Below, in pieces: positions 1-10,330 of a stretch of 64,000 bases of DNA. How positions within the stretch are numbered: the first letter of the stretch is position 1; each line of letters opens with the position of its first letter. Below the pieces are notes generated by a model. It saw nothing but the letters and a program-made list of their open reading frames with translations. It had not been told where the DNA came from and ran no database searches. A program made the translations under genes and the position numbers. The stretch spans positions 16,214,247-16,278,246 of the forward strand of contig CM055319.2 in the NCBI GenBank assembly GCA_029255685.2. The letters run 5' to 3'. Source of the DNA: Silene conica. Lineage: Eukaryota > Streptophyta > Magnoliopsida > Caryophyllales > Caryophyllaceae.

Positions 1-887
1 CCTTGAAACACTACATTGTATGTACTCTCGTTGGGCTCTACTCCCATATCTTTCAATTGCTTAGCCAACTCAAGTGCCTTGGGAAGCTTTCCATCATTAA
101 TAAGCCCTCGCATCTTGATATTATAGCTATGAATATTCGGAGCTACACCGCCCTTCACCATCCTTTCCCATAGCTTGTCACCTTTCTCACAATCCCCAGC
201 TTCATAGTACACACACAAAAGCGTATTATAAGACACAACACTTATGTCCAGTGCATTTTCCTTCATCTCATCAAGCAACAAAAGGGCTTCATCAACCAAA
301 CCCATCTTACACATGGCGTGCATTGCCGTGTTATAACTATCTGCAGTCGGCTTAATAGACAGCTTCACAGGCAAGTCCCGAAACAACTCAAGAACCTTGT
401 CGTACTTCTCCGAATTAGCGGCAGCCCCCAAAAGCACAGTAAAGCATTTCACCCCTTGCGTAAGCTTTCTATTCGGCAATTCATCAAACACCTTGTACGC
501 ATGATCAAACATGCCGTATTTCCCGTACAAATGAATAATCATTGAAGCAAACCCTTGGCTGGAAACATATTTTTTCTGGGATTCTAACGCTTCCTCGATC
601 AACCCATACTGCTTCGCCATGGCGAGGCGATGAATGGTCAACTTGTAGACTTTGTGACACCATCCTCGGAAATACCTATATTGCGACAAATGCTTGAACC
701 TTTCAACCAAAATGCGAGAATCCTTTTCAACTAAGAGATCATTTACTTTCTGTCTTAATATTTTCGACGGCGCTGAGACGGGTGAATTAGTGGGCTTAGG
801 GAGCGTGGAGGGTTTAAGGGAGGTTTTAGCTTTTTGGGTTGATGAAAACAAACCAGCAAGACGGGTATAAAGGTTAGCCTGAGACAT
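1..887 (-). CDS. P-class pentatricopeptide-repeat protein, C-terminus outside window
   Basis: Reading the minus strand from the ATG at 887-885 gives about 295 codons without a stop, running off the left edge. The N-terminal 40 residues are rich in S, T, K, R and L and lack acidic residues, which suggests an organellar (probably mitochondrial) transit peptide. After a helical linker (KILRQKVNDLLVEKDSR) come repeated 35-residue helical pairs of the P type, for example SYNTAMHAMCKMGLVDEALL, then VVSYNTLLCVYYEAGDCEKG, then HSYNIKMRGLINDGKLPKAL, each ending in a D or P-N segment. PPR proteins bind organellar RNA one base per repeat and act in RNA processing, stability or translation. The N-terminal layout resembles the short mitochondrial PPR group, but I cannot name an orthologue. 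No intron is visible. Family assignment is strong, RNA target unknown. Confidence 0.9.
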   Translation of the reverse strand, partial: MSQANLYTRLAGLFSSTQKAKTSLKPSTLPKPTNSPVSAPSKILRQKVNDLLVEKDSRILVERFKHLSQYRYFRGWCHKVYKLTIHRLAMAKQYGLIEEALESQKKYVSSQGFASMIIHLYGKYGMFDHAYKVFDELPNRKLTQGVKCFTVLLGAAANSEKYDKVLELFRDLPVKLSIKPTADSYNTAMHAMCKMGLVDEALLLLDEMKENALDISVVSYNTLLCVYYEAGDCEKGDKLWERMVKGGVAPNIHSYNIKMRGLINDGKLPKALELAKQLKDMGVEPNESTYNVVFQ

Positions 888-1314
888 TTTAGGTAAATAT
901 AATGTGAGTTAACCGATAAACTGCAATGCAATGCTGAGATTCGTTGTAATGGCCGGAGATGATGGGAAAGTGGAAGTTTTTGCTTTAAATCAAACCCAAA
1001 CTATTTACAAAAGATACTAAAAATGGTCAATGTTATTATTAACGACTACCTATAATAACTTCATCTCTTATTTCTAAACTTTGCCTTTGCAACTTCGTCC
1101 GTCATTGCTTACTCCTCCGCTAGTCCGCTGTGGGAACTGGGGAGCCTTATGTATTGTATGCCATGGTGTATACGCAGCCGGACATTGCGCATGACGTTGG
1201 TGTTGTTACTTTCAAATCCGGACGGAGTTTATGATCCTTATCAGCAAAGGTGTTTTAAACTGTGTATATGATATGAGGTTCACCTGGATCCCTTTATTTG
1301 AAATATTTATAAAG
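888..1314. other. 5' flank of the PPR gene, nothing else recognised
   Basis: This stretch should hold the promoter and 5' UTR of the minus-strand PPR gene. I see no clear TATA box, no other coding signal and no repeat structure. Confidence 0.5.
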
Positions 1315-1316
1315 TA

Positions 1317-1600
1317 CTTCCTCCATTCATATCCAACCTACGTATATTTCTTTTTCATCCATTCATATCTAATCTACCACTTTCTTAAAAAAAGAAAACA
1401 AAATGACTAAACTACCCTTATGAAAACCATTTATCTACATAAAATGTCACTACATGGCCCACCTATAATCCACCATCACACATTTAAATTAATAAAAAAA
1501 CATCTTACACACTTCCAAATGTATTTTTAATAGTTTTTTAATATCTTTCTTAATATTTGTGCAAAAAGCATATGTGCGCTTTGGATTCGAACGGAGGAAG
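1317..1600. mobile_element. Stowaway-like (Tc1/mariner) MITE
   Basis: The 284-bp element begins CTTCCTCCATTC and ends with the inverted form GAACGGAGGAAG. It is flanked by TA on both sides (1315-1316 and 1601-1602), the target duplication of Tc1/mariner elements. The interior is AT-rich and non-coding. The ends match the CTCCCTCCGTYC-type termini known for plant Stowaway MITEs. It sits exactly at the border of the Helitron-like element that starts at about 1601. Confidence 0.8.
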
Positions 1601-2249
1601 TAGATTTCATGCCCGGGCGTTGCCCGGCAAATATCTTGACGTAGTTTCAAAGTAATTATCGTAACAGTTAATCTTCTAAAAATATTTAATATAATAGTTA
1701 TATATAAAGAATAATTCAGGTATGATTGGTTTTGATGACTAATAAAACATTAGATGTATCAGGCTCGTATTATTTTCTTATTAGCTCGTATTATTTTCTT
1801 ATTAGCCCGTATTTTTCTTACATTAGCTCGTAATCTTTTTATATTATCCCGCGTTCTTACATGCTCTGATGCTCATATTTGTAAGTTCGTCATCCTCTTA
1901 TACGCTCGTATTCTTATTTTAATAGCTCGTATTTTTTACATTAGCTCGTATTTTTAGCTTAATAGGTTTATTAGTTCGCATTCTTACGTTAATAGTTCGC
2001 GTTCTTTTGTGCTCCTATTTTTTAGTTCCCGATTCTCTTAATTTCTTATTCATTTTACATTAGCTCGTATTTCATGTGTTCGTAATTTGTAGCTCATATT
2101 CTTTTAATTATACCTCGTAATCTTAAATGTTTATTATATCATGAAATTTGACGTCTTTCAAATCTGATTCTACTTTTTTAGTTCGAGAAGTGTTTCAATT
2201 AGCTCATGTTTTCGTATTCTGTTTACATTAACTAATATTCTCATCTTAA
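1601..2249 (-). mobile_element. Helitron-like repeat, left (3'-terminal) part
   Basis: The left border reads TAGATTTCATGCCCGGGCG, with a GC hairpin (GGGC-GTT-GCCC) a few bases inside. This is the inverted view of a Helitron 3' end (hairpin followed by CTRR). The same terminus appears at 53795. From about 1690 the sequence is homologous to 52020-52790. The copy breaks at 2249, where LTR element A is inserted, and resumes at about 8405. No helicase/Rep ORF is present, so it would be non-autonomous. Family assignment rests on termini only. Confidence 0.55.
1754..2140. repeat. GCTCGTATT degenerate tandem array
   Basis: About 15-20 degenerate units of roughly 20-25 bp carry the core AGCTCGTATT followed by a T-rich stretch (TTCTTATCTTAATA or TTTTTACATT). 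The same array continues at 8420-8760 and recurs at 52300-53160, so it is an internal part of the Helitron-like family. An apparent 67-codon ORF here is low-complexity I/L/F/A/R repetition and not a gene. Confidence 0.8.
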
Positions 2250-3546
2250 TGTTAGAAATTTAGACCTCATTAGACTCTCTAATGATATTAAAATTACAAG
2301 CTAATTTCATAAGGTGGTCTAAATAATACATGCATGCAAAAATTAATAAGAAGAAATTTTCTTACATTGGTAAGATGACATTTTTGGCACTACAAATGTC
2401 TCCTACCTTTGTAGTTCTTGAGCTAAAATAGTGTAGGATGATCCTGCATAACCCAAGTTACCAAAATAGGTGACCTCCTTTGGTTGCACCCAAGACTAGC
2501 CCAAAAACACTAAGTATATTAACTAGATATAGTTTAGTGTAAACCTTGTTTTTATACTATAAATATTATTACTTTGATAATATAAGAAGTATTTTAATAT
2601 TTGTGAATTTATTTTGATGAAGATTGATCAAATTTTGATCAATTTTAGAGGTTGAAGATGAAGATTTTAAGTCTTTTCTTTTTCCTCTTAAATGGCTTAA
2701 CAAGAAGTATGTATTTAGAGGATTTTGATTCTCTAGAATTTTCCACTTAGAACAAGTGGAATAGTAGCCTATTTATAGGCCATCAAATGTAAACAAATGA
2801 GCTTATAATACTCATAAACATGAGTGGAAGACAAAGACCTATTATGGTCACATTATCTCCATATTCTCGGTTTACATATAGTATTCCGGGTCTTATTTCG
2901 TCTTTCGACATTTGTCCTTCAAATGCTTATAAGTAGTATATTTTATTATCTTATATAATAAAAATATTTATCTGATTATTTAACACTTATATAATACAAA
3001 GTAGTAAATAAAATACACTTAACATTTAAGTGTCATTTTATCATTTTCAACATAAAATGAGTTTTATAAAACCCGTTTAGCTAATTTTACAACTTCTTGT
3101 AACATTAATTCGCTAATTACCTCCACCTCATAAATAATACAAACTACGTATATATTTAGTAAATTAACTATTAATTACTAAATATCGTATTACATTTATT
3201 ATTCAATTATCATATAACCGAATAATAAAATTCTATGGCTTGAGTATTTTACTCTTCATCAAACATTAAATTCACTTGACTAATAAAAGTCAACCTAAAC
3301 AAGGAATTAATTAACTTGTATCTTATACAAATAATTAATTTTTTCATTTGGGCATCATCCTATAGGTGTGACCTAAAGGGATCAGCTGGTCACCGCCGTC
3401 ATACGACAGTAATGTCAAACTCTAGTCAGCTAATCATTACCGATAAACGTTGACCAGCTGACAAACATATAAAATATAAATCCCTCATATTCCTTGTACG
3501 AGATTTATTATGTAGAAGCATTATTGTGGAGGACACTACTCCAACA
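2250..3546 (-). repeat. Element A 3' LTR (minus orientation)
   Basis: On the minus strand it begins TGTTGGAGTAGTGTCC and ends TTTCTAACA, with TG...CA ends. It is 1297 bp, the same length as the copy at 4025-5321. By eye the two differ at around ten positions, so the insertion is fairly young. The left flank CTTAA (2245-2249) is the target site copy. The adjacent internal sequence on the minus strand ends in the purine-rich tract GTGAGAGAT just before the LTR, as expected for a polypurine tract. Confidence 0.9.
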
Positions 3547-3990
3547 ATCTCTCACTTGTCCGACACAAGTGTGCGCTACCAATTCTCTTGTCCAATATTA
3601 TCTCCCACTCAATGCAAGAGGTCTTTCAGGTCGTTCTTGCACGTGATCATATCATAAAGTGGTTTCCTCGATCTGGAGAATGACTGTCTGACCGGATAAT
3701 CTACTATAGAACACATCCGAGCGTGGCCACGCATTTCCAGTCACCTCTCCTCGAGTGGCCTTGAGATATATATAATGACATGGATGGACAATCCTTTTGA
3801 CCTATTTTCTTCGTTCGATACAGATCACAATGACCCAGTAAATGTCCATCAGCCTCCTTTTACGGCGCGACCTTGGACAAAAACCAAAGCCACCGGAAAA
3901 CCATACCAACTTAGACAAATAGTCGCAAGTCTAAAGAATTGACTCGAAGGAATAATTGAAATCCTCGCCACGACCAGGCAACATAGCTTA
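3547..3990 (-). other. Element A internal 3' region next to the PPT
   Basis: This segment is homologous to 17875-18330 of element B in the same orientation. Shared blocks include CTCACTTGTCCGA, CTCCCACTCAATGCA, CTCGATCTGGAG, CGCATTTC-AGT and CGCCACGACCAGGCA. It is non-coding. Homology to B stops near 3985, where the inverted segment begins. Confidence 0.8.
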
Positions 3991-4024
3991 CATATACGAG
4001 CACATAAGAATACGGCCTATTAAG

Positions 4025-5321
4025 TGTTGGAGTAGTGTCCTCCACAATAATGCTTCTACATAATAAATCTCGTACAAGGAATATGAGGGATTTATATTTT
4101 ATATGTTTGTTAGCTGGTCAACGTTAATCGGTAATGATTGGCTGACTAGAGTTTGACATTACTGTCGTATGACGGCGGTGACCAGCTGATCCCTTTAGGT
4201 CACACCTATAGGATGATGCCCAAATGAAAAAATTAATTATTTGTATAAGATACAAGTTAATTAATTCCTTGTTTAGGTTGACTTTTATTAGTCAAGTGAA
4301 TTTAATGTTTGATGAAGAGTAAAGTACTCAAGCCATAGAATTTTATTATTCGGTTATATGATAATTGAATAATAAATGTAATACGATATTTAGTAATTAA
4401 TAGTTAATTTACTAAATATATACGTAGTTTGTATTATTTATGAGGTGGAGGTAATTAGGGAATTAATGTTACAAGAAGTTGTAAAATTAGCTAAACGGGT
4501 TTTATAAAACTCATTTTATGTTGAAAATGATAAAATGACACTTAAATGTTAAGTGTATTTTATTTACTACTTTGTATTATTTAAGTGTTAAATAATCAGA
4601 TAAATATTTTTATTATATAAGATAATAAAATATACTACTTATAAGCATTTGAAGGACAAATGTCGAAAGACGAAATAAGACCCGGAATACTATATGTAAA
4701 CCGAGAATATGGAGATAATGTGACCATAATAGGTCTTTGTCTTCCACTCATGTTTATGAGTATTATAAGCTCATTTGTTTACATTTGATGGCCTATAAAT
4801 AGGCTACTATTCCACTTGTTCTAAGTGGAAAATTCTAGAGAATCAAAATCCTCTAAATACATACTTCTTGTTAAGCCATTTAAGAGGAAAAAGAAAAGAC
4901 TTAAGATCTTCATCTTCAACCTCTAAAATTGATCAAAATTTGATCAATCTTCATCAAAATAAATTCACAAATATTAAAATACTTCTTATATTATCAAAGT
5001 AATAATATTTATAGTATAAAAACAAGGTTTACACTAAACTATATCTAGTTAATATACTTAGTGTTTTTGGGCTAGTCTTGGGTGCAACCAAAGGAGGTCA
5101 CCTATTTTGGCGACTTGGGTTATGGAGGATCATCCTACACTATTTTAGCTCAAGAACTACAAAGGTATGAGACATTTGTAGTGCCAAAAATGCCATCTTA
5201 CCAATGTAAGAAAATTTCTTCTTATTAATTTTTGCATGCATGTATTATTTAGACCACCTTATGAAATTAGCTTGTAATTTTAATATCATTAGAGAGTCTA
5301 ATGAGGTCTAAATTTCTAACA
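4025..5321 (+). repeat. Element A 5' LTR (plus orientation, inverted relative to its partner)
   Basis: It starts TGTTGGAGTAGT, ends TTTCTAACA and is followed two bases later by the primer-binding site. It therefore is a 5' LTR read on the plus strand, although its partner LTR at 2250-3546 is a 3' LTR read on the minus strand. Orientation and flanks are explained by one local inversion. Confidence 0.9.
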
Positions 5322-5323
5322 AG

Positions 5324-5335
5324 TGGTATCAGAGC
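5324..5335 (+). promoter_or_regulatory. Primer-binding site of element A (tRNA-iMet)
   Basis: TGGTATCAGAGC lies two bases after the LTR end. It is the standard plant retrotransposon primer site, complementary to the 3' end of initiator methionine tRNA. Confidence 0.92.
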
Positions 5336-8300
5336 ATTGTTACATACATGCATGTTGTCTTAAGACGAATTTAGTAATCTATGAGATAAATTAGTAAAAT
5401 TGATATTATGTCATTAAAAATAGTTTTTATCACATAATATGGTCTTGCATGTATATAATATGGTCTTAGAATGATATGGGACGAAAATTTGATTTTTTGT
5501 TATTTTATTTATTTTTTATGACTTTAAATGGCATAAAATTATGTTAAAATGCATTAAAACTAAGTAAAAGTTAATTATTTTTGGTTGCATGTTAATTTTA
5601 TGCATGTTTATTTAGAAATAACGACATGGATGTTCTATTTATGAGAAAAATAGAAATTTTAAGTTAATGTGATTATTTTATTTAGTTTAATGATTTTTAT
5701 TTGATAAAAATGGGCAAATAGTGGTTATTTTGTAAATAATTATTGATTTAATTTTTGGGCTCGAAATTTTTGAATTTTTAGCTCCTGGAAATTTTTAAAA
5801 AATATTTAAAATTTGATTTTAAAGTTATTTCAATTTTTATGGTTTGATTTAGAATTAAATCGTAAAAATTGTCCGTTTTACCGATTAAATTATAAAATCG
5901 TTTTAAATAAATTTCAAAACTAAAATTTTCACTTGCATGACATTTTTAGTGTAAGACCAGAATGTTCATAGCTTTGAAATTTAATTTTCCATTAGTTTTA
6001 AATTAAATGGAATTTTTATAAGATAATTGTGAATTATTGTATCTTTTTATCATGATTATGTTTTAATTCCCATATAATTTCAAGATAATTGTTGAGAATA
6101 ATTATTTTGATAATAGACCAGATTATTAAGATGAGTAAGTCTTAAAATTGTTTTAATAATTAATTGTGAATTTTTATTGGTAAAAATTCCGTCATTACGA
6201 GCTCAAATGATCGTTGTTGGTAAGTTAGACGATTTGGCATGTCTTTTTTACATAATGCATTTTTATTATTCATTTAGATGGATGTTTCTTAGCATTATAA
6301 TTATGTAATTTTCCTAATATGGCCATAGGTAGAAATTGGTATTTCCCGTAATGTAAGGGAATATCGATTTGTTTTGTAATTAATTGCGATTTCGTATCGC
6401 CTATTAATTTGTAATTTATTAATAGTTTTATTTTAATTTTATTACAAATTGTATAATAGGTTATTGCAATGTAATTTAATTAATAGTAGTTAGATGAAAC
6501 ATCTAAAGATGGTTTTTCATGAAGACGGTGTTTTCGAAAAGGAGATCCGAAATCCTAAAGAAGGAGGGCAATTTGTGAAGACTCAAGGGACCAAGGAGTT
6601 GGTTTCCGATGTGTAATAATTTTAGTTAATTATATTAACTAGGTGGCCATATTAGGACTTGCTAATTTACATTTATGCATTCATGCCAAATCGTCATCAC
6701 TACATATTTATTTATTTATTTTTCGTTGTTATCGATTCAATTGTCTACCATTCACCAATTTTGTTCACTTAAAAGTGATAGACAATTAAATTGATAAGAT
6801 CTCTCACTTTTAAAATTGAGATAAAGCCTTACCAAGTATTATCACCTATGAATCCCTTCTTCATTAGAGGTAAGCTCGGCTCACCGGGGTACTCTCTTTT
6901 TACGTTGGGTAAGTAGGGTAATAAAAGTTATTACACGTGAAAATTGGTTGGACTCAACGGGATTAATGTGGGATGAATCGGCCTCACCGTGCCCATGATT
7001 AGTTCCGGGGCTAACAGATAGTTTTTTGAGAAAATCTGTCAACCAAGAGTTCTAGTGGTAGAATCAGTCAAATTGTTGACTCACCAAATTTAAATAAATA
7101 GGGGATGAATCGGCTCACCGTGCCCGTGTTTATATAAAGATGGGTCTTGGAATCGTTTATATAATTCAGTGGGAGATCATTATATAAATGCCTATTTATT
7201 GAAACTTGTTAAATTTATTTTTCAAGTATTTATTTACGATGAATGTTAAATTCCCCACTTATTCCGTTTATTATTTTATATCGCGCAATGACTATGTATA
7301 TTCAACTCGCTCCTCCATTTATAGAATCGATAATCCGTTATACATGAAAAATAGTTTTCTAAGAGTATACGGTAACATGTTTAATCGATTATTCATCTTT
7401 TCTCCGATTTACCACCATAGCTAATTAAAAAAATACATTTACATTTGATCCTCATATTGTCTGTTGTAAAGATCTCTTATGAAGAGGATAAACTGAATTT
7501 TGCTTAAATCAAAAGTGTTTCGATTTTACAATATCATTTTATTTACAGCAATATTACTACAATCTTATTGCTCGTGAGATAAATGGTTATACATACTTCA
7601 ATTGTTTAAAGTACTTAAATTCGTTGGGAACTGATTGATAATATGATTTGCTTGAAATCATGATTAACCAATAACCACAACCACTTCACTAAGTTTCTTA
7701 GAAGTGAGTGGGAGCTCTAAGAGAGATGTATATATCTTAATAGTTAAGATTAGGACGGGGTTCAAGAGGGAATTTGGTTCAAATATTTGGTTTATGGCAA
7801 AGGTTCATGATAAGCTATTGTGAATTGTAACACCAAACCATAGTGCAAGACCAATCCTAACCAAATTTGTTAATATTTTAATTGAAATATTACATTAGTA
7901 GAAAAAAAAAACCCTAATTTTTGAATAAGAAAGTTAGGTGTGTGACACCTAAAAGGTTCCTTCTTTTCTAGATATCGATATGATTGACATTAGTTATACT
8001 TCTACCACTTCATCAATATTTGATATCGATAGTGGTTATAATAATTGTTATTGGTTCATGAGATGATAGTCGTGTGACAATTAGCTTTTAACTAATGTAA
8101 ACTATCTCGTAGGAAATGGAACTAGAGTAGTTGTCATTCCATTATGAGGCTTATAACTATTATAAATATGTACTTAATCTACTGTTTGGGTTTAGAATTT
8201 TGTTTTAATAAAAGTTTTATGTAAGACACATAGGGTTCCACTCATGTGATATAAACAAAAGTTGTACCCAAATTTGCCATGATTTGATCTATGGCTATGC

Positions 8301-8404
8301 CAATCAAAATATTGGTTATTCTTCACCTAAACTAGATAAAGTTATATATATCATATATATATAGCATATAAAAGGTTCATAATTTTTTTTTTTGGTGACC
8401 CCGA
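5336..8404 (+). other. Element A long non-coding leader and remnant internal region
   Basis: About 1.9 kb up to roughly 7240 match the leader of element B block by block: AGACGGTGTTTTC then AGGGACCA-GGAGTTGGTTTC at 6520-6610, GTTCCGGGGCTAA at 7002-7014, CAACCAAGAGTTCTAG at 7039-7054, and GTCTTGGAATC at 7143. In B the gag ATG follows soon after; in A the corresponding stretch (7240-7430) does not encode a recognisable gag. The rest to 8404 is AT-rich and non-coding. The element therefore depended on proteins supplied in trans. Confidence 0.7.
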
Positions 8405-9760
8405 TAAGTCCGTGATCCTTTTAATCTCGTATTCGTATTCATTTGTGCTAATATTTTGAAGCTCGTCTTATCTTAATAACTCGTATTGCTTTTTTATTAG
8501 CTTGTATTCATTTGTCATTTGTGCTCGTCTTATCTTAATAGCTCGTATTGTTTTTACATTAGCTCTTATTCTTAGCTTAATAGCTCGGATCGTATTCTTT
8601 TTATATTAGCCAGTATTATTAGGTTAATAGCTCGCATTCTTCTGTGCGCATATTTTTTAGTTCGTGATTCCCTTAAACACTTAATCTTTTTGCATTAGCT
8701 CATATTCTTATGTGTTCGTATTCCGTAGTTTGTATTTTTTAATTATACCTCGTAAACTTAAGTGCTTAATATATTCATCAATACATCTATTTATGTTATT
8801 AACTAATTAAGAGAAGGGAAACAACAAATTATACCATAACTTTACGGTAGCCAAAATTCTTAGTTATCAATTATTTTACTATCTAATCAATAATTATCCA
8901 ACTGATATTTTATTACTATTTAATAATCTTTTTATTTATATACTTAATTTATTTAACCAAAGTAATAGCCAATCTAATCACTCTAAAAACAACAATTATC
9001 CAACTGATATTTTATTACTATTTAATTATCTTTTTATCTTTTTATTTATATACTTTGTTTATTTAAGGAAAGTAATAGCCAGTGTAATCGCTCTAAAAAC
9101 AATAATTATCCAATTGATATTTTATTCCTATTTAATTATCTTTTTATTTATATACTACGTACTTAATTTATTTAATCAAAGTAATAGCCAATGAAATTGC
9201 TCTAAACAATAACCAATGAAATCAATTATTTTATTAACTAATTTAATAATTATCCAACTGATATTTTATTATTATTTAATTATCTTTTTATCTTTTTATT
9301 TATATACTTAATTTATTTAACGAAAGTAATAGCCAATGTAATCGCTCTAAAAACAATAATTATCCAACTGATATTTTATTACTATTTAATTATCTTTTTA
9401 TTTATATACTTAATTTATTTAATCAAATTAATAGCCAATGAAATTACTCTAAACAATAACCAATGAAATCAATTATTTTATTAACTAATTCAATAATTAT
9501 CTAACTGATATTTTATTACTATTTTATTATCTTTTTATTTATATACTTAATTTATTTAACCAAAGTAATGACCAATGTAATCGCTTTAAAAACAATAATT
9601 ATCCAATTGATATTTTATTACTATTTAATTATCTTTTTATATATATATACTTAATTTATTTAACAAAAGTAATAGCCAATGAAATTGCTCTAAAACAATA
9701 GCCAATAAAATCGCTCGAAAAGTTCCTCTTTTAAGTATATATATTGATTGATTAGTTTTA
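8405..9760 (-). mobile_element. Helitron-like repeat, right (5'-terminal) part
   Basis: Homologous to 52825-53794. It contains a second stretch of the GCTCGTATT array (8420-8760) and then a longer tandem array (8890-9720). It ends near 9745-9760 with CTCGAAAAGTTCCTCTTTTA, which on the minus strand reads TAAAAGAGGAACTTTTCGAG. A related sequence, TTGAGGCTTTTTTCGAGCGA, marks the start of the plus-strand element at about 10340, which supports reading it as a Helitron-type 5' end. Confidence 0.55.
8885..9720. repeat. AT-rich tandem array, about 105-140 bp period, seven units
   Basis: Each unit carries ATAATTATCCAACTGATATT, a T-rich stretch containing TTTATTTATATACTTAATTT, and then GTAATAGCCAATG-AATCGCTCTAAA. 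Units start near 8890, 8993, 9107, 9249, 9357, 9494 and 9597. The homologous array at 53283-53760 has only four units, so copy number varies between element copies. Confidence 0.8.
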
Positions 9761-9951
9761 ATAAAGTTTGTCAAATATTTAATGATGCGGTGGTAGCTAC
9801 CTAGTTTCTAATAATTTAGTCATGAGTTCAAGTTTTAATCTCGTGACTTTTAAATATCTATTACATTTAACCAAAAAAAACTATCATATTATTGAACTAT
9901 AATATTTGGATTATATTATAAAAAGTACTATTCTCACACTAAAGAGATGTA

Positions 9952-10330
9952 CTAGTTTTAACCCGTGCAAATTTGCACGGGTATGCATCTTAAACAATGT
10001 TATAATAAAAAAATCATAATTAAGATTGTAAAACAATTTCTTAGAATTTTAATTTCAAATATAAATTATACTTGCAAATAAGAGATTGTAAATGACGCAC
10101 TTAATATAATTAAAAAGTAAGTTACTTTAGTAATTAAATAAAAATTTATTTTCAATACTAACGTTATTAATTGCCTACATTACTTATTTTGAAAAAATTA
10201 AAGAAAGTAAGTTACTTTAATAACCTATTTTTGTAATTAAAAGTACTAAAATAATTAACTCAATAATTTTTTCTAATTTTTATATGTTTTATTCCTATCA
10301 ATCAATCAATCAATCAATCAATATCAATAT
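9952..10330 (-). mobile_element. Helitron 3' terminus (minus strand) and short body
   Basis: CTAG at 9952-9955 is followed by a perfect 22-bp palindrome at 9961-9982 with arms ACCCGTGCAA. Read on the minus strand this is hairpin, TAAAA, CTAG and a host T or A, the classic Helitron 3' end. The body is AT-rich and non-coding, and the opposite end is not sharp; it may stop at the (AATC)n tract near 10297-10322. An almost identical terminus occurs at 44225. Confidence 0.65.

Larger units (their letters stand above)
2250..8404. mobile_element. LTR retrotransposon A (copia-type leader), internally inverted
   Basis: The element contains two 1297-bp LTRs in opposite orientation (2250-3546 reversed, 4025-5321 forward). 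A primer-binding site follows the forward LTR and about 440 bp of 3' internal sequence follow the reversed LTR. It interrupts the Helitron-like repeat whose uninterrupted copy is at 52020-53794. Host sequence resumes at about 8405. No gag or pol ORF is visible. The leader is homologous to that of element B, so A is a related large non-coding derivative. The inversion is described separately. Confidence 0.85.

Noticed and set aside
1754-1957. 67-codon hydrophobic open frame, possibly a membrane peptide
   Set aside because: Translation of the GCTCGTATT tandem array; the same happens at 52297-53067.
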